Assembly: GCF_002939785.1 (NCBI RefSeq) | Contig: NZ_MDEC01000004.1 | Coordinates: forward strand, 178,166-242,165 | Length of the DNA: 64,000 nt | Source of the DNA: Xanthomonas codiaei | GTDB taxonomy: Bacteria; Pseudomonadota; Gammaproteobacteria; Xanthomonadales; Xanthomonadaceae | Direction: 5' to 3' | Part shown: piece after piece, positions 1 through 8,949 of the stretch | Numbering within the stretch: the stretch's first letter is position 1 | How the letters are laid out: each line of letters begins with the position of its first letter | Translations under genes and position numbers: made by a program | The notes under the pieces: generated by a model | Seen by the model: the letters and a program-made list of their open reading frames with translations, nothing else | What the model was told of the DNA's origin: nothing | Database searches by the model: none

Positions 1-1391
1 ATGCGGTGATCGAACTCAATCCGCAGGCCGAAGCCGAGGCGCGCCGAATCGACGAGGAACGCCGCGCCGGCCGCGTGCGCGGCCCGCTGCACGGTATCCC
101 GGTGCTGCTCAAGGACAATATCGACGCCGTGCCGATGGTCAACAGCGCCGGCTCGCTGGCACTGGCCGCGTTCCGCCCGGACCGCGATGGCTTCCTGGTG
201 CAGCGCCTGCGCGCGGCCGGCGCAGTGATCCTGGGCAAGACCAACCTGAGCGAATGGGCCAACTTCCGCTCCACCCAGTCCAGCTCCGGCTGGAGCGCCC
301 GCGGCGGGCTGACCCGCAATCCCTACGCGCTCGACCGCAACCCGTGCGGCTCCAGCGCCGGCACCGGCGCCGCCATCGCCGCCAGCCTGGCCACGGTGGG
401 GATCGGCACCGAGACCGACGGCAGCATCGCCTGCCCGGCATCGGTCAACGGCCTGGTCGGACTCAAGCCGACCGTGGGCCTGGTCAGCCGCGACGGCATC
501 ATCCCGATCTCGGCCAGCCAGGACACCGCCGGGCCGATGACGCGCAACGTGGCCGACGCGGCCGCGGTGTTGCAGGCGATCGCCGCGCCCGATCCACAGG
601 ACCCGGCCACGCGCAGTGCGCCGTCGTCCCCTCCAGACTATCTCGCCCACCTCAAACCCGATGGCCTGCGCGGCGCGCGCCTGGGCCTGCTGCGCAATCC
701 ATTGCGCGAGGATCCCGCGATCGCTGCCGCACTGGATCGCGCCGTACAGACCTTGCGTGCGGCAGGTGCCACGGTGATTGAGACTGCCCTGGTCACGGAT
801 GGCAAGTGGGATGCTGCCGAGCAGATGGTCTTACTGGTCGAATTCAAGGCCGGCGTGAACGCCTATCTGCGCAGCCATGCGGCGCCGGTCAAGGACCTGG
901 ACGCGCTGATTGCCTTCAATCGCGCCAATGCGCAGCGCGAACTGCCTTACTTCGGCCAGGAGTTGTTCGAGCAGGCGCAGGCCGCGCCGGGCCTGGAAGA
1001 CCTGGGCTATCTGAGCGCGCGCGCCAACGCCAGACGGCTCGCCGGCGAACAAGGTATCGACGCAGCCCTGAAGGCCGACCGCCTGGACGCGCTGATCGTA
1101 CCGACCACCGGCGCTGCCTGGGTGACCACGCTAGGCAAAGGCGACACCTTTCCCGGTGCCGGCTACGGCGCCGCGGCAGTGGCCGGATATCCCAGCCTGA
1201 GCGTGCCGATGGGGCAGACCCAAGGCTTGCCGCTCGGATTGCTGTTCATGGGTACCGCCTGGAGCGAGCCACGGCTGATCGAGCTGGCCTACGCCTACGA
1301 GCAGCGTAGCCACGCGCGGTTCGCGCCCGGCTACGCGCCGAGCGCACCGCCAGCGACACCAGGCGCATCGCAACCGAAGACGGCAGACTGA
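1..1391 (+). CDS. Amidase signature family protein (5' end outside window)
   Basis: Hydrolyses an amide bond; closest in kind to the peptide amidases and GatA-like amidases, probably acting on C-terminal amides or small amides. The Ser-cisSer-Lys triad is visible: Lys in LLKDNID near residue 36 of the visible part, the cis-Ser in CGSSAGTG near 116 and the nucleophile Ser in TETDGS near 140, 24 residues after the cis-Ser as in fatty acid amide hydrolase. The reading frame is open from the first base and the text before the first GTG (AVIELNP) is family-like, so the true start and any signal peptide lie outside the window. The C-terminus is Pro/Ala-rich. The exact substrate cannot be told. Confidence 0.9.
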   Translation, partial: AVIELNPQAEAEARRIDEERRAGRVRGPLHGIPVLLKDNIDAVPMVNSAGSLALAAFRPDRDGFLVQRLRAAGAVILGKTNLSEWANFRSTQSSSGWSARGGLTRNPYALDRNPCGSSAGTGAAIAASLATVGIGTETDGSIACPASVNGLVGLKPTVGLVSRDGIIPISASQDTAGPMTRNVADAAAVLQAIAAPDPQDPATRSAPSSPPDYLAHLKPDGLRGARLGLLRNPLREDPAIAAALDRAVQTLRAAGATVIETALVTDGKWDAAEQMVLLVEFKAGVNAYLRSHAAPVKDLDALIAFNRANAQRELPYFGQELFEQAQAAPGLEDLGYLSARANARRLAGEQGIDAALKADRLDALIVPTTGAAWVTTLGKGDTFPGAGYGAAAVAGYPSLSVPMGQTQGLPLGLLFMGTAWSEPRLIELAYAYEQRSHARFAPGYAPSAPPATPGASQPKTAD

Positions 1392-1569
1392 GCGCACCGC
1401 AAGGCAGTACGCAGGCGGTACACGCATCGACGTCATGAGACAGCATCACCTGGACGTCGCGCTGCCAGCCGCCATGGCAGCTGCGCACCGCGAGCCGGCG
1501 ACGTGCAGCATCGCGAACCGGTTGACCGCCCGCGCGCACCGACGCGACCACGCACGTCTGCGGGCAACG

Positions 1570-2697
1570 CTAGACCGATGCGGCAGGCTCGCCGTCTTCT
1601 GCGCCCGGCGAACGCACGCCGTCCGGCGCGATCGGCGCTGCGGCGCGCAGGGCCGGCTTTTCCTGCGCGGCGATCTCTGCACGGATCCTGGGCAAGGCGT
1701 AGGGATGTTCGCGGGTCAAAAAATCGATCATGCGCTCGCGCACCAGGCAGCGCAGGTCGAAGGCATCGCCGGAGTTGCGCGCACTCACCAGCAGGCGCAC
1801 CTGGATGGTGTTGTCGCTGGTATCGGTGATCTGGGTGACGCACACGCGCCCGTCCCATAGCGGCTCGCCCTGGCAGATGCGCTCCAGCTCCGCACGCACC
1901 GCCGCGATCGGGGTGCGGTAATCCAGCCACAGGAAGGCGGTACCGAGCAGATCCGCGCTGGCGCGCGTCCAGTTCTGGAACGGGTTCTCGATGAACCAGG
2001 TGAGCGGCACCACCATGCGCCGCTCGTCCCAGATCCGCACCACCACATACGAGCTACCGATCTCCTCGATCCGGCCCCACTCGCCTTCCACGATCACCAC
2101 ATCGTCCAGCCGGATCGGCTGGGTCAAGGCGATCTGCAGGCCGGCGATCAGATTGCCGAATACCGGCTTGGCCGCGATGCCGGCCACCAGCCCGATGATG
2201 CCGGCCGAGGCCAGCAGCGTCTTGCCGATCTGGCGCACCTGCTCGAAGCCGAGCAGCACCACCGAGATGCCAAGCAGGATCACCGCGCCCATCACCACGC
2301 GGCTCAGCACCCGGGTCTGGGTCTGGATGCGGCGCGCGGTGAGATTGTCCGCTACTTCGATCGGGTTGCTGCGCAGGATCGCCGCCTCGCCAGCCGCCAC
2401 CGCGCGCACCAGCAGCCAGGTCACGCAGCCGACGATGCCGACATGCAGCAGGTGCTGCACCGCCGCCAGTGCCTTGCCGGTCAATGGCGTGGCCTCGGTG
2501 GCCACGCCCAGAAACAGCAGCGGCAGGATGAAGGCCGCCGGCAAGGTGATCACGCGAATGATGCGTGCGCGTCGGTAATCGCGCCCTTGCATGCGGCGGA
2601 ACAGCCACAGCATCAGCGACCAGGTGACGACGCCGGCAAGCAGCGCGGCGCCCAGCGGAATTGCGTATTCGCGAATGACGTTCCAATCGGCAGTCAA
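1570..2697 (-). CDS. MscS-family mechanosensitive ion channel protein
   Basis: Inner-membrane channel subunit expected to open on membrane tension and release solutes. Hydrophobic segments lie at about residues 12-33, 48-66, 80-100 and 130-155, followed by the pore-lining helix and MscS beta domain (SAGIIGLVAGIAAKPVFGN, then GEWGRIEEIGSSYVVVRIWD and the NPFQNWTR segment). I place the start at TTG 2697 because a perfect AGGAGG lies six bases upstream; an in-frame ATG at 2748 has no such signal and adds an unlikely stretch. About 375 residues, longer than E. coli MscS, like YbdG/YnaI-type members. It is downstream of the DAHP synthase gene on the same strand, with a gap of about 85 bases. Confidence 0.9.
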   Translation of the reverse strand: MTADWNVIREYAIPLGAALLAGVVTWSLMLWLFRRMQGRDYRRARIIRVITLPAAFILPLLFLGVATEATPLTGKALAAVQHLLHVGIVGCVTWLLVRAVAAGEAAILRSNPIEVADNLTARRIQTQTRVLSRVVMGAVILLGISVVLLGFEQVRQIGKTLLASAGIIGLVAGIAAKPVFGNLIAGLQIALTQPIRLDDVVIVEGEWGRIEEIGSSYVVVRIWDERRMVVPLTWFIENPFQNWTRASADLLGTAFLWLDYRTPIAAVRAELERICQGEPLWDGRVCVTQITDTSDNTIQVRLLVSARNSGDAFDLRCLVRERMIDFLTREHPYALPRIRAEIAAQEKPALRAAAPIAPDGVRSPGAEDGEPAASV

Positions 2698-2738
2698 ACC
2701 GTTCCTCCTGTGGGGGGAAAGAGGGATGGCTGCAGCAG

Positions 2739-2756
2739 CATGCCGCAAGCGGCATG
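2739..2756. repeat. Perfect 8-bp inverted repeat between DAHP synthase and mscS genes
   Basis: CATGCCGC, two bases, then GCGGCATG. It lies just after the DAHP synthase stop and before the mscS Shine-Dalgarno on the minus strand. No T-run follows, so it is not a standard terminator; it could be an RNA processing or stabilising hairpin. Confidence 0.5.
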
Positions 2757-2782
2757 AGCATCACGTCATGCGCACAGTCCGG

Positions 2783-4180
2783 TCAGCTTCCCAGCGGCTG
2801 CGATGCGGCCTGTTGCTGCTTGCGCACGATCGCCATCGCGATCTCCAGCGACTGCTCGTAGTTCAGGCGCGGATCCACGCTGGAGCGGTAGGCACGCTCC
2901 AGATCGCGCTCGGTCAACTCGCGCGCGCCGCCGGTGCACTCGGTGACATCTTCGCCGGTGAGCTCCAGATGCACACCGCCCAGCCGCGTACCGGCAGCGG
3001 CATGCAGGTCGAACGAGGTCTCCACCTCACCGCGGATGTTGTCGAAACGCCGGGTCTTGTAGCCATTCCCGGTGCTTTCGGTATTGCCGTGCATCGCATC
3101 GCACACCCACAGTACCCGGCGCCCGTCGCGCTTGACCGCATCCAGCAGCGGCGGCAACTTCTCGGCGATCTGTGCCGCGCCCATGCGATGGATGAAGCTC
3201 AGCCGTCCGGGTTCGTCCTCGGGATTGAGTACGTCGATCAACCGCAACAGCTGGTCCGGCTGCACCGACGGCCCCACCTTGATGGCGATCGGGTTGCGCA
3301 CGCCGCGCAGATATTCCACATGCGCGCCATCCAGCGCCGCGGTGCGCATGCCGATCCACGGATAGTGCGTGCTGAGGTTGAACCAGCCCCATTGGCGCGG
3401 CACCTGGCGGGTCAGGCATTCCTCGTAGGGCAGCAGCAGCGCCTCGTGCGAGGTGTAGAAGTCGATGCGGTTGAGGTTGTAGACCTCGGCCCCGGACAGG
3501 GTTTCCATGAAGCGCACCGCATCGCCGATCGAGGACACCATCTTCTGGTAGTCCGCCGCCAGCGGCGAATAGCCCACCCAGTCCAGATTCCAGTATTCGG
3601 GGTGATGCAGGTCGGCAAAACCGCCATCGATCAGGGCACGCACGAAGTTCATCGTCATCGCCGAGCGCGAGTGCGCGGTGATCATGCGGCGTGGATCGGG
3701 CACCCGCGCGGCCTCGGTGAAAGCCGGTGCGTTGATCACATCGCCGCGATAGCTGGGCAAGGTCACCCCGTCGCGCGTTTCCGTATCGGCCGAGCGCGGC
3801 TTGGCATACTGCCCGGCAAAGCGCCCCACCCGCACCACCGGCAAGCGCAGGCCGTGCACCAGCACCAGGCTCATCTGCAGCAACACCTTCAGGCGGTTGG
3901 AAATGGTGCCCGATTCGCAATCGCTGAAATTCTCCGCGCAATCGCCACCCTGCAGCAGGAAGCGCTTGCCCTCCTGCGCTTCGGCCAGCTGGCGCTTGAG
4001 TGCGAAGATTTCCCACGAGGTCACCAGCGGCGGCAACTGACCCAACTCGTCCATTGCCGCCTGCAGCGCCACCTGGTCCGGATACGCTGGCAGCTGCAGC
4101 GCAGGTTTGCCACGCCAGCTCCCGGGTGCCCAGGTCAAGGCGGCGGGATCGCAGGCGGTTATCGGGGCGGAACGATTCAT
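2783..4180 (-). CDS. Class II 3-deoxy-7-phosphoheptulonate (DAHP) synthase
   Basis: First step of the shikimate pathway: phosphoenolpyruvate plus erythrose 4-phosphate give DAHP, feeding aromatic amino acids and, in Xanthomonas, aromatic pigments. This is the plant-type (class II) enzyme, 465 residues. Typical motifs are visible: QGGDCAENF near residue 78 with the metal-binding Cys at about 81, RVGRFAGQYAKPRS near 120, WVCDAMHGNT and HLELTGEDVTECTGG in the second half. ATG 4180 is preceded by AGGAGA at good spacing, so the longer upstream reading frame is not used. It heads a possible two-gene unit with the mscS-type gene. Confidence 0.96.
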   Translation of the reverse strand: MNRSAPITACDPAALTWAPGSWRGKPALQLPAYPDQVALQAAMDELGQLPPLVTSWEIFALKRQLAEAQEGKRFLLQGGDCAENFSDCESGTISNRLKVLLQMSLVLVHGLRLPVVRVGRFAGQYAKPRSADTETRDGVTLPSYRGDVINAPAFTEAARVPDPRRMITAHSRSAMTMNFVRALIDGGFADLHHPEYWNLDWVGYSPLAADYQKMVSSIGDAVRFMETLSGAEVYNLNRIDFYTSHEALLLPYEECLTRQVPRQWGWFNLSTHYPWIGMRTAALDGAHVEYLRGVRNPIAIKVGPSVQPDQLLRLIDVLNPEDEPGRLSFIHRMGAAQIAEKLPPLLDAVKRDGRRVLWVCDAMHGNTESTGNGYKTRRFDNIRGEVETSFDLHAAAGTRLGGVHLELTGEDVTECTGGARELTERDLERAYRSSVDPRLNYEQSLEIAMAIVRKQQQAASQPLGS

Positions 4181-4728
4181 GACGGATCTCCTGGACAGCC
4201 TGCGATGGTGGCAGAGCCGGCGCGCCACGCAAAGCGCCGCCGCCGTGGCCGGGGCTTTGGCAGGGCGACGCCGTCCAGTCGCCGCCGGGTGAGCGCGACC
4301 GGACGGCAAGCGGCACACGGACACAGGCTCGGCGTTCGGCAGACACCACGCCGACCGCTGCGCGCCAGCGTCATGCCGCCGCGCCGTGCTGTCCGAAATG
4401 GCCCGCGCCAGCACAGGCCGTCGACCCACGCTATGGGCGCACAGGCGTCGTCAGCGGCGCCCCATCGACGGTGAGGCCATCGGTCCGTGTTCCTGGCGTG
4501 TCGCCGCACCCGACGGCAATCCAGCCATGCCGCGGCGACCTCACGCGACGTGCCGCATCCCGCTCCAGCCCTGCCGGCTTGGGACGACGCGCCTTCGCAC
4601 CCTGCGCGGCGACGCACCGCCATCTGCTAGGTCTCTCACCAACCTGGCGCCTCTTGTGCGCCCGCAGCCAAACGCCCAGCCCAACGTCCTCCAGCCCCCC
4701 GGCCGGCGCCACCCCCAGGCATCGGGCC
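4181..4728. other. Intergenic stretch without a supported gene
   Basis: About 550 bases between the DAHP synthase start and the dsbB stop. The open frames on both strands are Arg/Ala/Pro-rich GC artefacts without a ribosome binding site or recognisable motif. The DAHP synthase promoter should lie here, but no convincing -35/-10 pair stood out. Confidence 0.6.
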
Positions 4729-5247
4729 TCAGCGGTGCCCAGAACCGCGCCGTGCCCTGAAACCGGCGTACAGTGCCCACAGGGCCAATGCCACGAACCA
4801 CACCATGCTCCACATCGGCATGCTCAGGCCCAGGAAGCGCCAGTCGATGTTGCCGCAGTCGCCGGTACCGGTCAGCACCGTGCGGAACACCTCGAACGGT
4901 CCCATCGTCTCGCTCAGAAAACTCAGCGGCGGGCCGCATGAAGACATCATGTCCTTGGGCCGGATCTGCACCCAGACGTGCCGCGTGGCGATGCCCATGC
5001 CCACGCCGGCGGCGATGAAGCTCAACACCCCATAGGCCTTATGCCCACCAGCTGCACGCGGCCCATGCAGGGCACCGAGCAGGAACAACACCGCCAGTGC
5101 CGCAAACGCGATCCGCTGGAAGATACACAGCGGGCAAGGCTCCAGCGCCAGATGCAGCTGCACATAGATCGCATAGGCCAGCAGTCCCGCACAGGCCAGA
5201 AAGCCCAGTAGAAACTGCGCCCGAAACCCCCAACGCAATGGATTCAT
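4729..5247 (-). CDS. dsbB: Disulfide bond formation protein B
   Basis: Inner-membrane quinone reductase that reoxidises periplasmic DsbA, so driving disulfide formation in exported proteins such as the cysteine-containing subtilases encoded further along. It has 172 residues and four hydrophobic helices. The first periplasmic pair is the CPLC motif at about residues 38-41. The second pair is the Cys in SSCGPP near 104 and the Cys in GTGDCGN near 129. ATG 5247 starts MNPLRWGF with a short cytoplasmic tail. It follows rplQ on the same strand, but a strong terminator separates the two. Confidence 0.95.
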   Translation of the reverse strand: MNPLRWGFRAQFLLGFLACAGLLAYAIYVQLHLALEPCPLCIFQRIAFAALAVLFLLGALHGPRAAGGHKAYGVLSFIAAGVGMGIATRHVWVQIRPKDMMSSCGPPLSFLSETMGPFEVFRTVLTGTGDCGNIDWRFLGLSMPMWSMVWFVALALWALYAGFRARRGSGHR

Positions 5248-5549
5248 CGTGACTGCTTGCCTAGGATCGAATCCGGATTATCAATCATCGCTGCGGCCCT
5301 GACCACGCATGCCCGGCCCTGCTCCGTCGCACACCGCAAAGCGCCATGCACCACCGCGGCTTCGCACTGCCAGGCGATGAGCTGCATGACCATCGGACAG
5401 GCATCAACGCGACCACGCCGGCAAGGAACCTTCGCATCCACCATCATGGCAACGCCACCGCCCTGGGCTCGGCCGGCACCCCAGGCGAGCATTGGCCAGG
5501 ACGCCCCCACTTCCCCGAACGGCCGGTCCGACTCGGTGCCGCGCGTAAC
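5248..5549. other. Intergenic stretch between dsbB and the rplQ terminator
   Basis: Roughly 300 bases with no supported gene. It should hold the dsbB promoter; I could not assign one with confidence. Confidence 0.5.
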
Positions 5550-5576
5550 AAAAAGCCCGGCAATGCCGGGCTTTTT
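5550..5576 (-). terminator. Rho-independent terminator after rplQ
   Basis: AAAAAGCCCGGCA, one base, TGCCGGGCTTTTT: a perfect GC-rich stem with an A-run and a T-run on either side, so it can act on both strands. It lies 25 bases after the rplQ stop and ends the alpha operon. A 15-base piece of it (AATGCCGGGCTTTTT) recurs at 25540-25554. Confidence 0.9.
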
Positions 5577-5600
5577 GGGAATCTTGATGGAGCGATCCTA

Positions 5601-5984
5601 TTACTCGGCCACTTCCTCAGCCACGACCGGACGGTCGACCAGCTCCACATACGCCATCGGCGCATTGTCGCCAGCACGGAAACCGGCCTTCAGGATGCGC
5701 AGGTAGCCGCCGGGACGGGTCGCGTAACGCGGGCCCAGTTCGACGAACAGCTTGCCCACCGCTTCCTTGTCACGCAAGCGAGCGAACGCCAGACGACGAT
5801 TGGCAACGCCATCGACCTTGCCGATGGTGATCAGCGGCTCGGCGACACGACGCAGTTCCTTGGCCTTCGGCAAGGTGGTCTTGATCAGCTCGTGCTTGAA
5901 CAGCGAAGCGGCCATATTGCGGAACATGGCTTCGCGGTGCGCGCTGGTGCGGTTGAACTTACGACCGGATTTCTGGTGACGCAT
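5601..5984 (-). CDS. rplQ: 50S ribosomal protein L17
   Basis: Large-subunit protein near the exit tunnel. The 127-residue product starts [17 protein letters not shown] and carries the conserved [16 protein letters not shown] segment, matching the family over its whole length. It is the last gene of the alpha operon, 180 bases after rpoA, an unusually long gap that contains a hairpin. Confidence 0.98.
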
Positions 5985-6128
5985 GAGTGTGATTTCCTAA
6001 GGAATGTTGAGACTGCTTGAGAGACGTTGTCGCCATCCTGGCGCTGTTGAATGGACTGCGGTTGGTCCGAACCGGCCGTCCCTCGACCGGTGTCACCGCG
6101 GGCTTCGGCCCGTCGATGAGGGAAAACG

Positions 6129-6154
6129 GCATGGGCGCCCGAAGACGCCCATGC
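6129..6154 (-). promoter_or_regulatory. Hairpin between rpoA and rplQ
   Basis: GCATGGGCG, eight-base loop, CGCCCATGC: a perfect 9-bp stem just downstream of the rpoA stop in the transcript. No T-run follows. It may be a 3'-end stabiliser or processing site that lets rpoA and rplQ be expressed at different levels; this is inference. Confidence 0.5.
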
Positions 6155-6163
6155 AGTGACGCA

Positions 6164-7162
6164 TCAACCAAGCATGCCGTGCTGGGCGACACCGGCCGGC
6201 GGCCAGTTCTCCAGCTTCATGCCCAATGCAAGGCCGCGCTGTGCCAGCACTTCCTTGATTTCGGTGAGCGACTTCTTGCCCAGATTCGGGGTCTTGAGCA
6301 GCTCCACTTCGGTCTTCTGGATCAGATCGCCGATGTAGTAGATGCTTTCGGCCTTCAGGCAGTTGGCCGAGCGCACGGTCAGCTCGAGGTCGTCGATCGG
6401 GCGCAGAAGCACCGGATCCACGCCGCTGGCAGCCGGCTTGGCCGCACCGCGATCGCGGTGGGTGAAATCGCCGAACACCGACAGCTGATCGCTAAGGATG
6501 TCGGCGGCGGTGCGCACGGCTTCCTCGGCATCGATCGTGCCGTTGGTTTCGATATCGATGACCAGCTTGTCGAGGTCGGTACGCTGTTCGACGCGCGCAG
6601 CTTCCACGGCGTAGGCAACGCGACGCACCGGCGAGAACGACGCATCCAGCATCAGACGACCGATGGTACGGGTCTCCTCATCCGGACGACGACGCGCAGC
6701 AGCCGGCTGATAGCCGAAGCCACGCTCGATCTTCAGGCGCATGTTCAGCGCGGTGTCCTTGGTCAGGTGGCAGATCACGTGGTCGCCGTTGATGATCTCA
6801 ACGTTGTGATCGGTCCTGATGTCGGCCGCAGTGACCGTGCCCGGACCCTGCTTGGACAACGACAGCGTCGCGCTGTCGCCACTATGCATGCGAATGGCCA
6901 CGTCTTTCAGGTTGAGCAGGACGTCCAGCACGTCTTCCTGCAAACCCTCGACCGTGGTGTACTCGTGCAGCACGCCGTCGATCTCGACCTCGGTGATCGC
7001 AAAACCGGGGATCGACGACAACAGCACACGACGCAGGGCATTGCCCAGCGTGTGCCCGTAACCGCGCTCCAAGGGTTCGATCACGACCTTGGCACGGTTG
7101 TCGGTAAGACGTTCGATCTGCGGACCACGAGGGCGCAGAACCTGGTTGGCGGTAACCGTCAT
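6164..7162 (-). CDS. rpoA: RNA polymerase alpha subunit
   Basis: Scaffold subunit of RNA polymerase; its dimer nucleates assembly with beta and beta-prime. The product has 332 residues. The N-terminal assembly domain includes [22 protein letters not shown] near residue 30, and the C-terminal domain binds UP elements and activators ([16 protein letters not shown], then [14 protein letters not shown]). An AT-rich UP-like stretch upstream of the tRNA-tuf promoter in this window would be one target. It sits between rpsD and rplQ as usual. Confidence 0.99.
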   Translation of the reverse strand: MTVTANQVLRPRGPQIERLTDNRAKVVIEPLERGYGHTLGNALRRVLLSSIPGFAITEVEIDGVLHEYTTVEGLQEDVLDVLLNLKDVAIRMHSGDSATLSLSKQGPGTVTAADIRTDHNVEIINGDHVICHLTKDTALNMRLKIERGFGYQPAAARRRPDEETRTIGRLMLDASFSPVRRVAYAVEAARVEQRTDLDKLVIDIETNGTIDAEEAVRTAADILSDQLSVFGDFTHRDRGAAKPAASGVDPVLLRPIDDLELTVRSANCLKAESIYYIGDLIQKTEVELLKTPNLGKKSLTEIKEVLAQRGLALGMKLENWPPAGVAQHGMLG

Positions 7163-7215
7163 GTTGCGGGGTCTCCTGCGAACCTCCGGCAGTGCCGGAG
7201 GTTCTCCAATGTGAA

Positions 7216-7842
7216 TTACTTCGAATACAACTCGACGATCAGCGCTTCGTTGATATCCGAAGGCAGGTCAGCGCGATCCGGAACGGCCTTGAACACGCCG
7301 CTGAACTTCTTCGAATCGACTTCAACCCACGACGGCGTCATGTCGTGCTGCTCAGCCACGGTCAGGGCTTCCTGCACGCGGAGCTGTTTCTGTGCCTTTT
7401 CCGACAGCGTGATCGCATCGCCAGCCTTGATCTGGTACGAGGCCAGATTCACCGACTTGCCATTGACCAGCACGCCACGGTGCGACACCAGCTGGCGCGC
7501 GGCCGGACGGGTGACGGCAAAGCCCATGCGATAGCAGACGTTGTCCAGACGGGTTTCCAGCAACTGCAGCAGGTTCTCGCCGGTGTTGCCCTTCTTGGTC
7601 GAGGCCTTCTTGTAGTAGTTGCGGAACTGACGTTCCAGCAGACCGTAGATACGCTTGACCTTCTGCTTCTCGCGCAGCTGGGTGGCGTAGTCGGAGAGCT
7701 TGCCCTTGCGAGCCGCGCCGTGCTGGCCGGGCTTCTGCTCAAGCTTGCACTTGGAGTCCAGCGCACGCGCCGGGCTCTTGAGGGAAAGGTCGGCGCCTTC
7801 GCGGCGGGCGAGCTTACAGGTAGGACCGATATAACGAGCCAT
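7216..7842 (-). CDS. rpsD: 30S ribosomal protein S4
   Basis: 16S rRNA-binding assembly initiator of the small subunit; in E. coli S4 also represses its own alpha operon by binding the leader of rpsM. The product has 208 residues, starts [16 protein letters not shown] and carries the S4 RNA-binding domain ([12 protein letters not shown], then [13 protein letters not shown]). The stop is 53 bases before rpoA. Confidence 0.98.
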   Translation of the reverse strand: MARYIGPTCKLARREGADLSLKSPARALDSKCKLEQKPGQHGAARKGKLSDYATQLREKQKVKRIYGLLERQFRNYYKKASTKKGNTGENLLQLLETRLDNVCYRMGFAVTRPAARQLVSHRGVLVNGKSVNLASYQIKAGDAITLSEKAQKQLRVQEALTVAEQHDMTPSWVEVDSKKFSGVFKAVPDRADLPSDINEALIVELYSK

Positions 7843-7857
7843 TTCTTATCGCTCCCT

Positions 7858-8250
7858 TTAGACGCGACGCTTCTTCGGCGGACGGCACCCGTTGTGCGGG
7901 ATTGGCGTCACGTCGATGATGTTGGTGATCTTGTAGCCCACGTTGTTCAACGAACGCACGGCCGACTCACGGCCCGGACCCGGACCCTTGATACGTACTT
8001 CCAGCGACTTCACGCCGTAGTCGAGCGCAGCGCGGCCAGCCTTTTCGGCGGCAACCTGGGCAGCGAACGGGGTCGACTTGCGCGAACCACGGAAACCGGC
8101 GCCGCCGGAGGTAGCCCACGACAGCGCATTGCCCTGGCGATCGGTGATGGTGACGATGGTGTTGTTGAACGAAGCGTGGACGTGAGCAACGCCGTCGGTG
8201 ATGACGCGCTTGATCTTCTTCTTCGTTTTCTTTTCTGCTGGCTTGGCCAT
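7858..8250 (-). CDS. rpsK: 30S ribosomal protein S11
   Basis: Platform protein of the small subunit that contacts the E-site mRNA. The product has 130 residues with a Lys-rich N-terminus ([11 protein letters not shown]) and the conserved [20 protein letters not shown] segment; the C-terminus is [11 protein letters not shown]. Ten bases separate it from rpsM and 15 from rpsD. Confidence 0.98.
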   Translation of the reverse strand: MAKPAEKKTKKKIKRVITDGVAHVHASFNNTIVTITDRQGNALSWATSGGAGFRGSRKSTPFAAQVAAEKAGRAALDYGVKSLEVRIKGPGPGRESAVRSLNNVGYKITNIIDVTPIPHNGCRPPKKRRV

Positions 8251-8260
8251 GATCTATCCC

Positions 8261-8617
8261 TTACTTCCTGATCGCCTTGCGCGGACCCTTGCGGGTGCGG
8301 GCGTTGGTACGGGTGCGCTGACCACGCAGCGGGAGACCACGGCGATGACGCAGACCGCGATAGCAGCCCAGGTCCATCAGTCGCTTGATCGCGATACCGA
8401 TTTCGCGGCGCAGGTCGCCTTCGACGACATACTTACCCACTTCGGCGCGCAGGCGCTCGATTTCGGGTTCGGACAGATCACGGATCTTCGTGGTCGAGGT
8501 CACACCTGCGGCTTCGCAGAGCTTCTTCGAACGGGTACGGCCGATGCCGTAAATGCTTTGCAACCCGACCCAGACATGCTTCTGGGCTGGCAGGTTGACG
8601 CCTGCAATACGCGCCAT
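8261..8617 (-). CDS. rpsM: 30S ribosomal protein S13
   Basis: Head protein of the small subunit that forms bridges to the large subunit and contacts P-site tRNA. The product has 118 residues from ATG 8617 ([16 protein letters not shown]), the usual length; the longer frame to 8665 adds non-family residues. The basic tail [16 protein letters not shown] is present. It is the first gene of the alpha operon and has its own candidate promoter about 80 bases upstream. Confidence 0.98.
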   Translation of the reverse strand: MARIAGVNLPAQKHVWVGLQSIYGIGRTRSKKLCEAAGVTSTTKIRDLSEPEIERLRAEVGKYVVEGDLRREIGIAIKRLMDLGCYRGLRHRRGLPLRGQRTRTNARTRKGPRKAIRK

Positions 8618-8649
8618 GACGCGATTCTCCAACTGAGTGATGGCCCGAC

Positions 8650-8677
8650 GGCGCACAGGCGCCATCCGGCAGGATGG
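8650..8677 (-). promoter_or_regulatory. Hairpins in the rpsM leader
   Basis: In the transcript, CCATCC, four bases, GGATGG (8662-8677) is followed by GGCGC, CTGT, GCGCC (8650-8663); the two stems overlap by two bases and so could be alternatives. In E. coli the alpha-operon leader folds into a structure bound by S4; this leader sits in the same place, but I see no clear sequence likeness to it. A role in S4 feedback is inference. Confidence 0.4.
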
Positions 8678-8695
8678 ATCAAAAGTGAACTCGGA

Positions 8696-8724
8696 ATTGT
8701 AGCAAGGCCTCGGATTGCTTTGAA
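8696..8724 (-). promoter_or_regulatory. Candidate sigma-70 promoter of the alpha operon (rpsM)
   Basis: On the minus strand, TTCAAA (8719-8724), a 17-base spacer and TACAAT (8696-8701). Start of transcription is expected near 8689, giving a leader of about 70 bases before the rpsM ATG. The -10 differs from consensus at one position, the -35 at two. Confidence 0.6.
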
Positions 8725-8949
8725 GCCCGTGAAACCAGAGGTTCCATGGACCCGGCGTGGGGAGTGTGCCCTCGCTCCGGCGCCGGACGGTGTTGATCCA
8801 GAAAACTGCTCCGAATCGCCTGTGCTACTCCCGCACAGGACCACCCCGTCACACCCGCGCGCGAGACGTCGCGCGAGCCGCCCTTCTGATCGGAAGACCG
8901 TGGCCCGGGAACCAGGCCGTCTTCACGCAATGAAGATCTAGTGTACCAC
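8725..8949. other. secY-rpsM gap: no rpmJ, contains a 16-base repeat of the secY 3' end
   Basis: The whole secY-rpsM gap is 332 bases (8618-8949). Many bacteria have rpmJ (L36) here; no L36-like frame is visible on either strand. GCGCGAGCCGCCCTTC occurs at 8871-8886 and again at 8971-8986, exactly 100 bases apart, the second copy being inside the end of secY. I see no terminator with a T-run. Confidence 0.6.

Noticed and set aside
2591..4474. Long plus-strand open frame of 627 codons over mscS and the DAHP synthase gene
   Set aside because: It is antisense to a well-recognised gene with family motifs; its own translation has no motif and is biased to His, Arg, Gln and Ala, as expected for a GC-rich shadow.
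4177..4623. Minus-strand frame upstream of the DAHP synthase gene as a possible small gene
   Set aside because: No start signal and only Arg/Ala/Cys-rich sequence; it overlaps the DAHP synthase ribosome site.
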